Positions 7,534 to 15,230 of a stretch of 54,978 nucleotides of DNA are shown piece after piece; within the stretch, counting starts at the first letter, position 1, and each line of letters starts with the position of its first letter. The DNA is from a bacterium. Its GTDB lineage: Bacteria; Patescibacteriota; Minisyncoccia; UBA6257; JAGOQP01. The stretch spans positions 1-54,978 of the forward strand of contig JAKANP010000001.1 in NCBI GenBank assembly GCA_021812345.1, read 5' to 3'. The notes under the pieces are model-generated. The model was given only the letters and a program-made list of their open reading frames with translations. It did no database searches and was not told the DNA's origin. A program made the translations under genes and the position numbers.

Positions 7534-8157
7534 ATGAAAGATAATCTCAGAGTTTTTTTCATCGACCCTAATCCCAAAAACTCCAAAGCGATTGCTTTGG
7601 CTTTAAATTCTGTCGGTGTCGAAGTAGATAGTTGTTCTTCTTATAAAAATGCCTCAAGAACAATAGTAAAAAACGCCAGCAGATTTTCCATGATATTTTT
7701 TGGAATGAACTCAGATTTTGACAGCGCTCACAACGAAGAAATAGATGTTGTCAGATTGAGTATTTCTATGCTCATCCCATATTTGACTTTTTTCCAACGT
7801 GATTCCGATTATGTAAAATTTTCTTCATTTTCTAATATTTGGGAAGACAAAAGCGATTTTATTGATAATTCAATCAGTTTTAATCTCAAGGGAAAAACAT
7901 TTGATTCGTCGTTGTGGTATAAAATTTGGGATTATATTTTAATCGGATTTAATGTCGATTATTCAAACGAAAGATGTATTAATAGCCAAAGAAGTTTTTT
8001 GCCTGAAGAGTGGGACAATATGATGGAGAATAAAAGAAAAATAAATTCCTCTCCTTTTAATATAGGGTTCATAGCCCACATGCATAATTTGAGAAAATTA
8101 TACAAAGAATCTTTTGGCAGGGAATTAAACTGCCATAAAGAAAATAAGATTTTTTAA
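7534..8157 (+). CDS. Hypothetical protein, 207 aa, possible degenerate receiver domain
   Basis: The first 60 residues (LRVFFIDPNPKNSKAIALAL, then VEVDSCSSYKNA and FSMIFFGM) have the beta-alpha rhythm of a response-regulator receiver domain. The usual acidic pair is reduced to one Asp (FIDP), and the phosphoacceptor and Lys positions are not clear, so this is only a resemblance. The rest is rich in Trp, Asn and Ser and matches nothing I recognise. There is no signal peptide. The start is supported by a purine-rich AGAGAGGGGG Shine-Dalgarno run just before ATG 7534. A terminator follows at once, so it is monocistronic. Confidence 0.65.
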   Translation: MKDNLRVFFIDPNPKNSKAIALALNSVGVEVDSCSSYKNASRTIVKNASRFSMIFFGMNSDFDSAHNEEIDVVRLSISMLIPYLTFFQRDSDYVKFSSFSNIWEDKSDFIDNSISFNLKGKTFDSSLWYKIWDYILIGFNVDYSNERCINSQRSFLPEEWDNMMENKRKINSSPFNIGFIAHMHNLRKLYKESFGRELNCHKENKIF

Positions 8158-8160
8158 AAT

Positions 8161-8190
8161 AAAATCCCCGAAATCAGGGGATTTTTGTTG
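8161..8190 (+). terminator. Intrinsic terminator after the 207-aa gene
   Basis: AAAATCCCC (8161-8169) pairs with GGGGATTTT (8177-8185), then TTTTTG. It insulates the mraZ control region. Confidence 0.85.
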
Positions 8191-8207
8191 TCTTGATTTA
8201 TAAAAAG

Positions 8208-8315
8208 TTATCCACTTGATTTATTTCAAGATGTGGAGCAAAATTATACTCAAGTGGGGAATTGTGGATAACTGTGTGGATAACAGTAAAAACAATAGCT
8301 TATAAGCTATAAAAT
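8208..8315 (+). promoter_or_regulatory. mraZ control region: DnaA boxes, GTGG repeats, 16-bp palindrome
   Basis: Two perfect 9-base DnaA boxes (TGTGGATAA, reverse orientation) are at 8263-8271 and 8275-8283, and a one-mismatch box TTATCCACT is at 8208-8216. GTGG occurs at 8233, 8254, 8264 and 8276, and the last three are spaced 10-12 bases apart, as expected of TGGG-type MraZ operator repeats. A perfect 16-bp palindrome (8295-8310, core AGCTTATAAGCT) overlaps a likely -10 box (TAAAAT, 8310-8315). DnaA and MraZ are both plausible binders. Confidence 0.55.
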
Positions 8316-8330
8316 AATTATTTAAAAAAT

Positions 8331-8762
8331 ATGTTTTTGGGAGAATTTAAACACAATTTGGATTTAAAAGGCAGATTAGCTGTTCCGTCAAAATTTAGAG
8401 CGGAACTTAATTCTGGAGCGGTTATCACCAGAGGATTGGATAAATGCCTTTTTATATTTTCTCAAAAAGAATGGGAAACTCTTGCGTCAAAATTGATAAC
8501 TCTCCCTATTTCGCAATCCGATTCGAGAGCATTTGTCAGATTGATGCTTTCGGGAGCAAGCAATGCCGAGTTTGATTCTCAAGGAAGAATTTTAATTCCC
8601 GAAGCTTTGCGAATTTACGCCGGACTTTCCAAAAAAACCGTTATTACCGGACTTTATAACAGGATAGAAGTTTGGAATCAAAGCGATTGGGAAAAATATA
8701 AATCAAAGACAGAAAGCGCTTCTGAAGAAATAGCCGAAAAGATGGGCCAGCTGGGAATATAA
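8331..8762 (+). CDS. mraZ: Transcriptional regulator / division protein MraZ
   Basis: At 143 residues it is the usual size for MraZ. Two AbrB-like half-domains are visible: NLDLKGRLAVPSKFR near residues 9-23, and NAEFDSQGRILIPEALR near 79-95, with the paired D-x-(K/Q)-GR motifs. MraZ rings bind direct repeats before their own gene and control the dcw cluster. The gene opens a cluster with rsmH, ftsL-like, ftsI and murF-like. The region before it carries GTGG repeats and perfect DnaA boxes. The ATG follows an A-rich leader with no Shine-Dalgarno site. Confidence 0.95.
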   Translation: MFLGEFKHNLDLKGRLAVPSKFRAELNSGAVITRGLDKCLFIFSQKEWETLASKLITLPISQSDSRAFVRLMLSGASNAEFDSQGRILIPEALRIYAGLSKKTVITGLYNRIEVWNQSDWEKYKSKTESASEEIAEKMGQLGI

Positions 8763-8847
8763 ATTAAAAATCAAATTTCAAATATTAAAATGACAAGTAA
8801 AATAATTTAATTAAAATATTTCATTTAGGATTTTTGATTTTTGATTT

Positions 8848-9744
8848 ATGCAACACATTCCAGTTCTTTTAAAAGAAACAATCGAATCGCTCAATCTTTC
8901 CAAAGGAAAATTTATTGTTGATGGGACGTTGAATGGGGGAGGGCATGCTAAAAAAATTATAGAACAAATTATGCCCGGAGGTGAGTTCTTGGGAATTGAT
9001 TTGGACGATGAGATTTTGAAAAAAAGCCGATTGGAGCTTATGGATACTTTTTCTGAATTTAAAGAAAATCTTATTTTTGTAAATGAAAATTATAAAAATA
9101 TTGATCAAATTATCTCAGAAAATAAATTACCGAAAGCCGATGGAATAGTTTTGGATTTGGGTTTTTCTTCTTTTCACACGGAAGAATCTCAAAGGGGATT
9201 TTCTTTCAACAAAGAAGAAGTATTGGATATGAGATATAACCAATCATCCGGAATTACCGCCGGTCAAATTATAAATAGTTTTTCAGAAAAAGACCTGGCG
9301 GATATTATTTGGAAATTCGGAGAAGAGAGATTTTCGCGTCAGATTGCCAAAGCGATTGTTGTCGCCAGAAGAAAAAAAAGAATATTAACCTCTATGGAAT
9401 TGGCTGAAATCATTAAATATTCTGTCCCGTCGTTTTATAGAAGATCCAGAATAAACCCGGCAACAAAAACTTTTCAGGCGCTAAGAATAGTGGTTAATGA
9501 TGAACTGGGGAATTTGAATATGTTTTTGAGAAATGTTTCCAAGATTATGAATCATGGCGGTAGGTTGTCTATTATTTCATTTCATTCCATAGAAGATAGA
9601 ATCGTAAAAAAATCTTTTAATGATTTTAAAAAAGAGGGCGTGGCAAAAATAATTTGCAAAAAGCCGATTGTCGCATCGGATCAGGAATTAAATTTAAACG
9701 CTAAAAGTCGCTCGGCAAAATTAAGAGTTTTGGAATTTTTATAA
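8848..9744 (+). CDS. rsmH: 16S rRNA (cytosine1402-N4)-methyltransferase RsmH
   Basis: RsmH (MraW) methylates N4 of C1402 in the decoding centre, using S-adenosylmethionine. The 298-residue length fits. HIPVLLKE at the N-terminus, the SAM-binding VDGTLNGGGHA (about 24-34), DGIVLDLGFSS, RGFSFNKE and the C-terminal SIISFHSIEDRIVKKSF are family hallmarks. It lies 85 bases after mraZ. That gap is AT-rich and holds inverted copies of an AAATC/GATTT motif but no clear terminator, so cotranscription with mraZ is likely. The start is ATG. Confidence 0.95.
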   Translation: MQHIPVLLKETIESLNLSKGKFIVDGTLNGGGHAKKIIEQIMPGGEFLGIDLDDEILKKSRLELMDTFSEFKENLIFVNENYKNIDQIISENKLPKADGIVLDLGFSSFHTEESQRGFSFNKEEVLDMRYNQSSGITAGQIINSFSEKDLADIIWKFGEERFSRQIAKAIVVARRKKRILTSMELAEIIKYSVPSFYRRSRINPATKTFQALRIVVNDELGNLNMFLRNVSKIMNHGGRLSIISFHSIEDRIVKKSFNDFKKEGVAKIICKKPIVASDQELNLNAKSRSAKLRVLEFL

Positions 9745-9771
9745 TTAAATAAGTTAGTAAAAATATTTTTT

Positions 9772-10089
9772 ATGACTGTTATAGAATTTGGAAGAAAAAA
9801 AAGAAAAGTTGATACTTATGTCGTTTTTTTGATTTCTGCCGTTGTTTTTTCGGTTGTTTTGATAGTTTTTATTTATAATAATTTGATTAGTTTAAGGCAT
9901 GATGTTGCGTCAAATCAGGAACTTTTGAACAATCTTCAGGTTCAGACATCCGAACTTAAAGATTCTCTTTTCCATATAACCGATGTTTCTTTGGGTGATT
10001 CTTTTGCTCAATCTTCTGGTTTTGTTCTGGATAAAAATCCTCAATATTTCGTCTCTTCAAAAGAATTAATTTCTCAAGCGACTCAATAA
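9772..10089 (+). CDS. FtsL-like division protein, short bitopic membrane protein
   Basis: The 105-residue chain has a basic N-terminus (GRKKRKVDTY), one membrane span (about residues 16-38) and a coiled-coil-prone segment (about 42-70, ISLRHDVASNQELLNNLQVQ). This is the topology of FtsL/DivIC, which help activate the septal synthase. Sequence identity to FtsL is too low to judge by eye. The call rests on topology and on its position between rsmH and ftsI, where ftsL sits in many bacteria. It ends one base before the ftsI start. Confidence 0.7.
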   Translation: MTVIEFGRKKRKVDTYVVFLISAVVFSVVLIVFIYNNLISLRHDVASNQELLNNLQVQTSELKDSLFHITDVSLGDSFAQSSGFVLDKNPQYFVSSKELISQATQ

Positions 10090-10090
10090 T

Positions 10091-11752
10091 ATGAGGTGGA
10101 GAATGTGGCTGGTTAAAATATTATTCTCACTGGCTTTTATCGCTTTGACGGTTAATTTATATTTTTTACAAGTTGACAAGAGAGGAAATTTTGTAGATAA
10201 AGCTCAGGCTCAAAATAATTCTCTTGGGTATCTGGATGCCTCGAGAGGAATTATTTTTGCTACCGATAAAAATGGAAGTTATTCGGCATTGGTTGCCAAT
10301 AAAAATATGCCCGTGATTTATGCCGTTCCCATAGAGATCAGCAATCCTCAACAAGCGGCCAATCTTCTTTCTCCGATAGTCGGCAAGGACGTAAATTCTC
10401 TTACGGTCGCCTTTTCAAAACCCAAAAGCCAATATGCTTTGTTAATCCAAAAAGCTACCGATCAGCAGGTTCAAGAAATTAAAAATTTAAATTTAAAAGG
10501 AATTTACATAAAGGACCAAACTTTTCGTTCCTATCCTTTTGGCAGTATGGCGTCTCAATTATTGGGTTATGTTTCTTTGGATGCAAATGGTCAAATGTCT
10601 GGAAAATATGGGCTGGAGCTTGAATTCAATAAACAACTTGAAGGTCAGCCGGGAGATATAAATTCCGGTTCAATTCAAAATCCGGTTGACGGAAAAAATT
10701 TGTATTTGACTATTGATAGGAATATTCAAGATGAAGCGGAACAAATTATTGCTCCGCTTGTGCAAAAATGGAATGCCGCCGGAGCAACGATGATCGTTCA
10801 GGAACCGAGCACCGGAAAAATTTTAGCTATGGCGAATTATCCGGATTTTGATCCTAACAATTATTCAAATTATCCGATTAAAAATTTTTTAAACCCTGCC
10901 GTTCAGCTTCCTTATGAACCGGGTTCGGTTTTTAAAATCATTACTATGGCTTCCGGAATAGATTCCGGGAAAATAACTCCCGACACCACTTATGTTGATA
11001 CGGGTTGTGTCCAATTGGATAAACAATGGAAGATTTGCAATTGGAATTATAAAACTCATGGTCCTTATGGAAAAATTACCATGACTGATGTCATCAAGAA
11101 TTCTTTGAACGTTGGAGCGGTTTTTGCGGAAAAACAAATAGGTAATTCAATTTTTACCGATTATGTCAGAAAATTTGGATTTGGAAAAATTACAGGCATT
11201 CAACTTCCGGGGGAACTTGGCGGAAATTTAAATAATTTAAACAGCGGAATCGGTTCCAATTATTCAACCGCTTCTTATGGTCAGGGGATTACCGCCACTC
11301 CGATTCAATTAGTCACCGCTTTTTCGGCTGTTGCCAACGGAGGTCTTTTGATGAAGCCTTTTATTTTTGATAGCGATAGTCCTCAAATAATTTCCAGAGT
11401 TATCAGCCAGGATACTGCTCAAAAATTGACCAAAATGATGGTTTCTGCTGTTGATTTTAATAAGGTTGCGGCTGTTTCTCAGTATGAAGTTGCAGGAAAA
11501 ACCGGAACCGCTTACACTACCGATTATGATGTAAAAGGATATAATAAGGAAAAATTGGTAAATACTTTTATAGGTTATGCTCCGGCTTCTAATCCTAAAT
11601 TTACAATTTTAATAAAGTTGGATCGGCCACAAAATGCTCCTTTGGCCGGAGATACGGTCGTCCCCGAATTTAGAACTATGACGGAATTTCTTTTAAATTA
11701 TTATAATATTCCGCCCGATAGGCCGGACAGTCAAAGCCAATCCGGACAATAA
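10091..11752 (+). CDS. ftsI: Septal peptidoglycan transpeptidase (FtsI/PBP2B class)
   Basis: A 553-residue class B penicillin-binding protein that cross-links peptidoglycan on the outer face of the membrane. It has one N-terminal membrane anchor (about 5-24), a pedestal/dimerisation domain (about 50-200), and a transpeptidase domain with SxxK in GSVFKI (about 278-281), SxN as SLN (about 338-340) and KTGTA (about 470-474). All three active-site motifs are intact. It is tightly packed after the ftsL-like gene and 14 bases before murF-like. The tail ends in a short Ser/Gln-rich stretch. Confidence 0.93.
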   Translation: MRWRMWLVKILFSLAFIALTVNLYFLQVDKRGNFVDKAQAQNNSLGYLDASRGIIFATDKNGSYSALVANKNMPVIYAVPIEISNPQQAANLLSPIVGKDVNSLTVAFSKPKSQYALLIQKATDQQVQEIKNLNLKGIYIKDQTFRSYPFGSMASQLLGYVSLDANGQMSGKYGLELEFNKQLEGQPGDINSGSIQNPVDGKNLYLTIDRNIQDEAEQIIAPLVQKWNAAGATMIVQEPSTGKILAMANYPDFDPNNYSNYPIKNFLNPAVQLPYEPGSVFKIITMASGIDSGKITPDTTYVDTGCVQLDKQWKICNWNYKTHGPYGKITMTDVIKNSLNVGAVFAEKQIGNSIFTDYVRKFGFGKITGIQLPGELGGNLNNLNSGIGSNYSTASYGQGITATPIQLVTAFSAVANGGLLMKPFIFDSDSPQIISRVISQDTAQKLTKMMVSAVDFNKVAAVSQYEVAGKTGTAYTTDYDVKGYNKEKLVNTFIGYAPASNPKFTILIKLDRPQNAPLAGDTVVPEFRTMTEFLLNYYNIPPDRPDSQSQSGQ

Positions 11753-11766
11753 TATCTCGTTAATAT

Positions 11767-13020
11767 ATGAAAAAAAAACTGATATCATCTCTACAATTTA
11801 TTTTAAAGCTTTTATCCAAGGCTACGATTAATAAATTTAAACCGGTTATCATTGCTGTTACCGGTAGTGTTGGCAAAACGTCATCAAAAGAAGCCATCTG
11901 GTCAATTTTAAAAGGACAACAAAATTCAAGAAAAACTTCGGCTAATTTTAATAATGAGCTTGGAATCCCATTAGCCATTTTGGGGGATTATCAAAAAATA
12001 TCAAAACCGGCATGGTTTTTTTGGATTAAAGTTGTATTGTCATCTGTTTTTAACATCCTTTTTAAATCAAAATATTTTTATCCTAAAATTTTAGTCTTAG
12101 AATATGGCGCTGATAAGCCCGGAGATATAAACAAATTAGTCGATATTGCAAAGCCTCATATTGCCGTAATTTCTGCCATCGGTAAAATTCCGGTCCACGT
12201 AGAAAATTATCCTCAGGGAATAGAATCGGTTGCCAAAGAAAAATCCAAATTGATTTCCAATTTATCAACTTCGGATATTGCCGTGTTAAATGCCGACGAC
12301 CCGACAATTTCAAAAATTGAAGAAAAAACCAGAGCTAAGATTTTAACTTTCGGTTTTTCAAAAAATTCTTTTGTAAGAATATCTAATTTTAAACATCTTG
12401 AAGAGGATGGAAAAATTTACGGAATTGCTTTCAAGCTTGAAAATAATGGAGCCTCAGTTCCAATAATTTTAAACGGAGCTTTCTCCGTTGCTCACGCTTA
12501 TGCCGCCGCTTGCGCTTCTTGTGTGGCTTTAACTTTTGACATTAATTTGGTCGGTTCGGCAAATGCTCTCGCATCTTATTATAAACCGATTAAAGGAAGA
12601 TCAATGATTATTGATGGCATAAAAGAATCTCAAATTATCGATGAAAGTTATAATTCTTCCCCAATAGCCCTTGAAACGGCATTGATTTCTATGAAAGAAA
12701 TAAAAAATAAAAGAAAATTGGCTGTTTTAGGAGACATGATGGAACTCGGGAACTACACACTAGAAGCCCATGAATTTATAGGGAAAATAATTCCCGAATG
12801 TTTGGATGTATTAATTACCGTCGGTTCAAGGGCGGAATTCATTGCTCAAAGCGCTATAAAAAACGGAATGAATAAAAATTTTGTCTTTTCTTTTAATAAC
12901 GCGCAAGATGCCGGTTTGAAATTGCAGGAAATAATTAAAAAAGGGGATTTAGTTTTAGTTAAAGGATCAAGAGTCGTCGGTCTGGATAAGATTGTGGATG
13001 AGGTGAAAAGCGCTGCATAG
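11767..13020 (+). CDS. murF: MurF-like UDP-MurNAc-tripeptide--D-Ala-D-Ala ligase
   Basis: Mur ligases add amino acids to UDP-MurNAc at the cost of ATP, and MurF adds D-Ala-D-Ala in the cytoplasm. The P-loop GSVGKTSSKE lies near residues 34-43, followed by ANFNNELGIPL (a MurF-like acceptor loop), VLEYGADKPGDI, the central NADDP and the C-terminal GDMMELG. At 417 residues it is slightly short. The N-terminal uridine-binding domain is reduced, with the P-loop closer to the N-terminus than usual. It is the last gene of the mraZ cluster. MurF is the best call, but another Mur-ligase-like enzyme cannot be excluded. No mraY, murG or ftsW follows. Confidence 0.85.
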   Translation: MKKKLISSLQFILKLLSKATINKFKPVIIAVTGSVGKTSSKEAIWSILKGQQNSRKTSANFNNELGIPLAILGDYQKISKPAWFFWIKVVLSSVFNILFKSKYFYPKILVLEYGADKPGDINKLVDIAKPHIAVISAIGKIPVHVENYPQGIESVAKEKSKLISNLSTSDIAVLNADDPTISKIEEKTRAKILTFGFSKNSFVRISNFKHLEEDGKIYGIAFKLENNGASVPIILNGAFSVAHAYAAACASCVALTFDINLVGSANALASYYKPIKGRSMIIDGIKESQIIDESYNSSPIALETALISMKEIKNKRKLAVLGDMMELGNYTLEAHEFIGKIIPECLDVLITVGSRAEFIAQSAIKNGMNKNFVFSFNNAQDAGLKLQEIIKKGDLVLVKGSRVVGLDKIVDEVKSAA

Positions 13021-13046
13021 ACAATAAAACGTTACGGCGATAGTCC

Positions 13047-13104
13047 GGTAGCGAACATCTGTTATATAATTTATTTGCATCAGCAAACAGATGTTCTGCT
13101 ATCC
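13047..13104. repeat. Long imperfect inverted repeat after murF
   Basis: GAACATCTGTT (13053-13063) is inverted at 13086-13096 as AACAGATGTTC. The stem extends outward through TAGC/GCTA and GG/CC with single-base bulges, and the loop holds a small TTTGC/GCAAA hairpin. No T-run follows, so it is not an ordinary terminator. Its role is unknown. Confidence 0.6.
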
Positions 13105-13149
13105 AGGGATAAAATAATCGAAGAAATAAAAGCAATTTAGATGTAATAA

Positions 13150-13182
13150 AAAAATATTTCACATAAAGTGAAATATTTTTTG
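13150..13182. terminator. Bidirectional intrinsic terminator
   Basis: AAATATTTCAC and GTGAAATATTT form a long A/T-rich stem around ATAAA, with T-runs on both strands. It can end the murF unit and whatever reads leftward from the tRNA-Glu side. Confidence 0.75.
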
Positions 13183-13217
13183 TCGGACCGCCCCGCCTTC
13201 ATTAAAATTACGGCGGG

Positions 13218-13366
13218 CAAGCGGGAATCTCACGTCGCTCATTATATTCGCTCCCTCACAACCCTGTGCCACCGCTAAAGCTTTAGGCGACACGCAGTCG
13301 GTTTTGAGTAATTTCCTACGCGGGGTATTTACAAATACCCCGACCCCCAAAGATTCGAATTCAGAG
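13218..13366 (-). repeat. tRNA-downstream structured element, Glu copy
   Basis: On the minus strand, after the tRNA-Glu terminator, blocks occur in this order: TTCGAAT, GGGGTCGGG (13347-13339), an inner hairpin GGGGTATTT/AAATACCCC, GTAGGAAA (13319-13312) and GTGAGATTCC (13233-13224). The same blocks in the same order lie downstream of tRNA-Lys at 25971-26083. A 122-codon open frame crosses this region and the tRNA but looks like a chance frame. Confidence 0.55.
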
Positions 13367-13369
13367 GGC

Positions 13370-13397
13370 AAAAACAAAAAATCCCGCTTGCGCGGGT
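13370..13397 (-). terminator. Terminator of tRNA-Glu
   Basis: On the minus strand CCCGC-GCAA-GCGGG (13396-13383) is followed by ATTTTTTGTTTTT. Confidence 0.75.
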
Positions 13398-13412
13398 ATG
13401 TTTTTGTTTTTG

Positions 13413-13487
13413 TGACCCCGTCGGGATTCGAACCCGAGTTTTCGCGATGAGAACGCGACGTCCTGGACCGGACTAGACGACAGGGCC
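13413..13487 (-). tRNA. tRNA-Glu (anticodon CTC)
   Basis: Read on the minus strand: acceptor GGCCCTG/CGGGGTC with two G-U pairs, D arm GTCTAGTCCGGTCCAGGAC, anticodon stem TCGCG/CGCGA with loop TTCTCAT (anticodon CTC, reading GAG), T arm TCGGG-TTCGAAT-CCCGA, discriminator A. The bases after it are CAA, so CCA is not encoded. Confidence 0.93.
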
Positions 13488-13498
13488 AAATTGTTAAT

Positions 13499-13527
13499 AA
13501 TTTACATTTTGTAATATTTCGTGTCAA
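13499..13527 (-). promoter_or_regulatory. Promoter of tRNA-Glu
   Basis: On the minus strand TTGACA (13527-13522), 17-base spacer, TAAATT (13504-13499), about 11 bases before the tRNA. Confidence 0.65.
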
Positions 13528-13544
13528 ATTTTTAATCCGGGATT

Positions 13545-14414
13545 TTATTGTTTATATCTTGCGAATATTCCGGCAGGTAACCGTCTTTGAGTATTTTTTT
13601 CTTTTATTGAAAGTTCCCCATATTCTATTTTGTTTTCCGAAAACATCTCCGAAAATAAGTTTTTTATAACCTCTGCCGAATATCCGGTGGAATAGCTGTT
13701 GAATATGGCAAATAGAGGTTTTGGATTTAATATCTTTTTTACGGATTCAATCAATTTTGGAACGTCATTTTCAAATTTAAAAACTTTTCCTTTTTGGTCT
13801 CTTCCGAACGCCGGAGGGTCCATTATCACGGCATCGTATTTGTGCCCTCTTTTTATTTCTCTATCGACAAATTTCTTGGCATCGTCGACTATCCATCTTA
13901 TGGGAGAGTTTGTAAGCCCGCTTAATTTTTGGTTTTCTATCGCCCAAGCCACCGATGGTTTTGATGAATCCACGTGGGTTACTTTAGCTCCTTTGGATGC
14001 GGCATAAAGAGTGGCGCCTCCGGTGTATCCGAATAAATTCAAGATATTCGGCTTAGATTCCGATTTTTTTATTATTTCTCCAAACCATTCCCAATTTAAT
14101 ATTTGTTCGGGAAAAACTCCGGTATGTTTGAAAGGTGTTAATTTCAATTGCATCGAAATTTTTTCAAATGAAAAAATCCACGGGTCTTTGATGTCTCTAT
14201 TTTCCCAATGATTGCCTAAGTTTATTTTTGGTGACGGGGATGAATGAAAAATTGCGTTTGCTTTTTGCCATTCTGCCGCTCCTATTTTTTTATTCCAAAT
14301 AGCGTTTGGGTCGGGTCGGGAAATGATGTAATTTCCGAATTTTTCCAATTTTTCTCCGTTGCCGGAATCAATTAATTCATAATCTTCAATTGGCCCCAAG
14401 GTGTATGTTTCCAT
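13545..14414 (-). CDS. SAM-dependent rRNA-methyltransferase-like protein (RlmI/RlmK-type domain)
   Basis: A 289-residue class I methyltransferase of the Methyltrans_SAM type. The SAM-binding motif I is NLFGYTGGATLYAA (about residues 124-137), followed by the acidic loop THVDSS, DDAKKF and the catalytic-loop VIMDPPAFGR. The related RlmI methylates C5 of a 23S rRNA cytosine, but that family carries an N-terminal PUA domain. Here the N-terminus instead has its own short beta-rich region, so the exact target is uncertain. It is a single gene on the minus strand, and its 3' end is close to the tRNA-Glu promoter. Confidence 0.85.
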   Translation of the reverse strand: METYTLGPIEDYELIDSGNGEKLEKFGNYIISRPDPNAIWNKKIGAAEWQKANAIFHSSPSPKINLGNHWENRDIKDPWIFSFEKISMQLKLTPFKHTGVFPEQILNWEWFGEIIKKSESKPNILNLFGYTGGATLYAASKGAKVTHVDSSKPSVAWAIENQKLSGLTNSPIRWIVDDAKKFVDREIKRGHKYDAVIMDPPAFGRDQKGKVFKFENDVPKLIESVKKILNPKPLFAIFNSYSTGYSAEVIKNLFSEMFSENKIEYGELSIKEKNTQRRLPAGIFARYKQ

Positions 14415-14467
14415 AAAAAGATATTACCATAGGCGTTTGGAATCCTCAATTTTTTGATGGAACTATT

Positions 14468-14495
14468 TTGTTTTTATATTTTTTTGATATACAAT
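14468..14495 (+). promoter_or_regulatory. Promoter of the 120-aa membrane protein gene
   Basis: TTGTTT (14468-14473), 16-base spacer, TACAAT (14490-14495). The ATG at 14508 is 12 bases further on, so the leader is very short. Confidence 0.5.
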
Positions 14496-14507
14496 TAATG
14501 ACAAATT

Positions 14508-14870
14508 ATGCATTCAAATTTTATTCAAAAAGTTAAGTTTTTTTTGAAAGATAAAAAAATTTTTTGGACAATAATAATCGGAATTGTCTTTTGGGCAATA
14601 GCTTTTGGCATAGCTTACGTTCAAATTTTCCCGTTGGAAAAAAATTTAATTTTACATTTCAATTTTAACAGACAAGTTGATGCTATCGGGTCGTCTTCCG
14701 ATGTCTTTTGGATAATTTTTGGAATGGCGATAATTTTTGTAATGGATCAATTGTTTTCATTGGCGCTTTATTTTAAAGAAAAAATGATTTCTTATTTGAT
14801 TTCTTATTCCGGAACATTTTTTATGTTTTTGGGATTGTTTGTAATCTATTATCTTTCACTTGCAAATTGA
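14508..14870 (+). CDS. Small integral membrane protein, 120 aa
   Basis: I do not recognise the family. The chain has a short basic N-terminus, then three predicted membrane helices (about residues 20-38, 62-84 and 93-115) separated by short loops. One extracytoplasmic loop contains LHFNFNRQVDAIGSS. It lies 24 bases upstream of rplU on the same strand, so the two may be cotranscribed from the promoter at 14468. There is no Shine-Dalgarno site. Confidence 0.7.
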   Translation: MHSNFIQKVKFFLKDKKIFWTIIIGIVFWAIAFGIAYVQIFPLEKNLILHFNFNRQVDAIGSSSDVFWIIFGMAIIFVMDQLFSLALYFKEKMISYLISYSGTFFMFLGLFVIYYLSLAN

Positions 14871-14894
14871 TATATTTTTTGTTAATCTTTTTTT

Positions 14895-15203
14895 ATGTTT
14901 GCTGTTATTAAAACCGGTGGAAAACAATATTTGGTTTCTTCCGGACAAAAAATAAAAATAGAAAAAATAGAAGGCAAAGAAGGAGATAAAGTCAATTTTA
15001 AAGACGTTCTTCTTTTGGCCGGTGAAGGCAATGCTAAAATTGGAAATCCAAACGTTGCCGGAGCTTCGGTAAGCGGAGAGATTGTCAAACAAGCAAGAAG
15101 CAAAAAAGTTATCGTTTTTAAATACCACTCAAAAGCCAGAGTCAGAAAAACAAAAGGACATCGACAGTATTTCACCGAAGTCAAAATAAATGATGTAAAA
15201 TAA
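14895..15203 (+). CDS. rplU: 50S ribosomal protein L21
   Basis: L21 binds 23S rRNA on the 50S subunit. At 102 residues it is the usual size. FAVIKTGGKQYLVSSGQKIKIEKI at the N-terminus and the C-terminal basic KYHSKARVRKTKGHRQYFTEVKI (YKxxxxxRKxxGHRQxxT) are family signatures. The usual partner rpmA (L27) does not follow, and instead the stop runs into a terminator facing recR. The start is ATG after a T-rich leader. Confidence 0.95.
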   Translation: MFAVIKTGGKQYLVSSGQKIKIEKIEGKEGDKVNFKDVLLLAGEGNAKIGNPNVAGASVSGEIVKQARSKKVIVFKYHSKARVRKTKGHRQYFTEVKINDVK

Positions 15204-15230
15204 AACGTCCTAAAAAAGGGCGTTTTTTTA
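15202..15230. terminator. Bidirectional terminator between rplU and recR
   Basis: AAAACGTCCT and AGGGCGTTTT pair (one G-U) around AAAAA, followed by T-runs in both directions. The structure includes the stops of both convergent genes. Confidence 0.8.

Noticed and set aside
8208-8283. DnaA boxes as a replication origin
   Set aside because: Only two perfect boxes and one near match, with no dnaA, dnaN or AT-rich unwinding repeats nearby. A role in mraZ control is simpler.
13159-13527. A 122-codon minus-strand reading frame
   Set aside because: It runs through tRNA-Glu, its promoter and the downstream structured element, and its composition is unlike neighbouring proteins.
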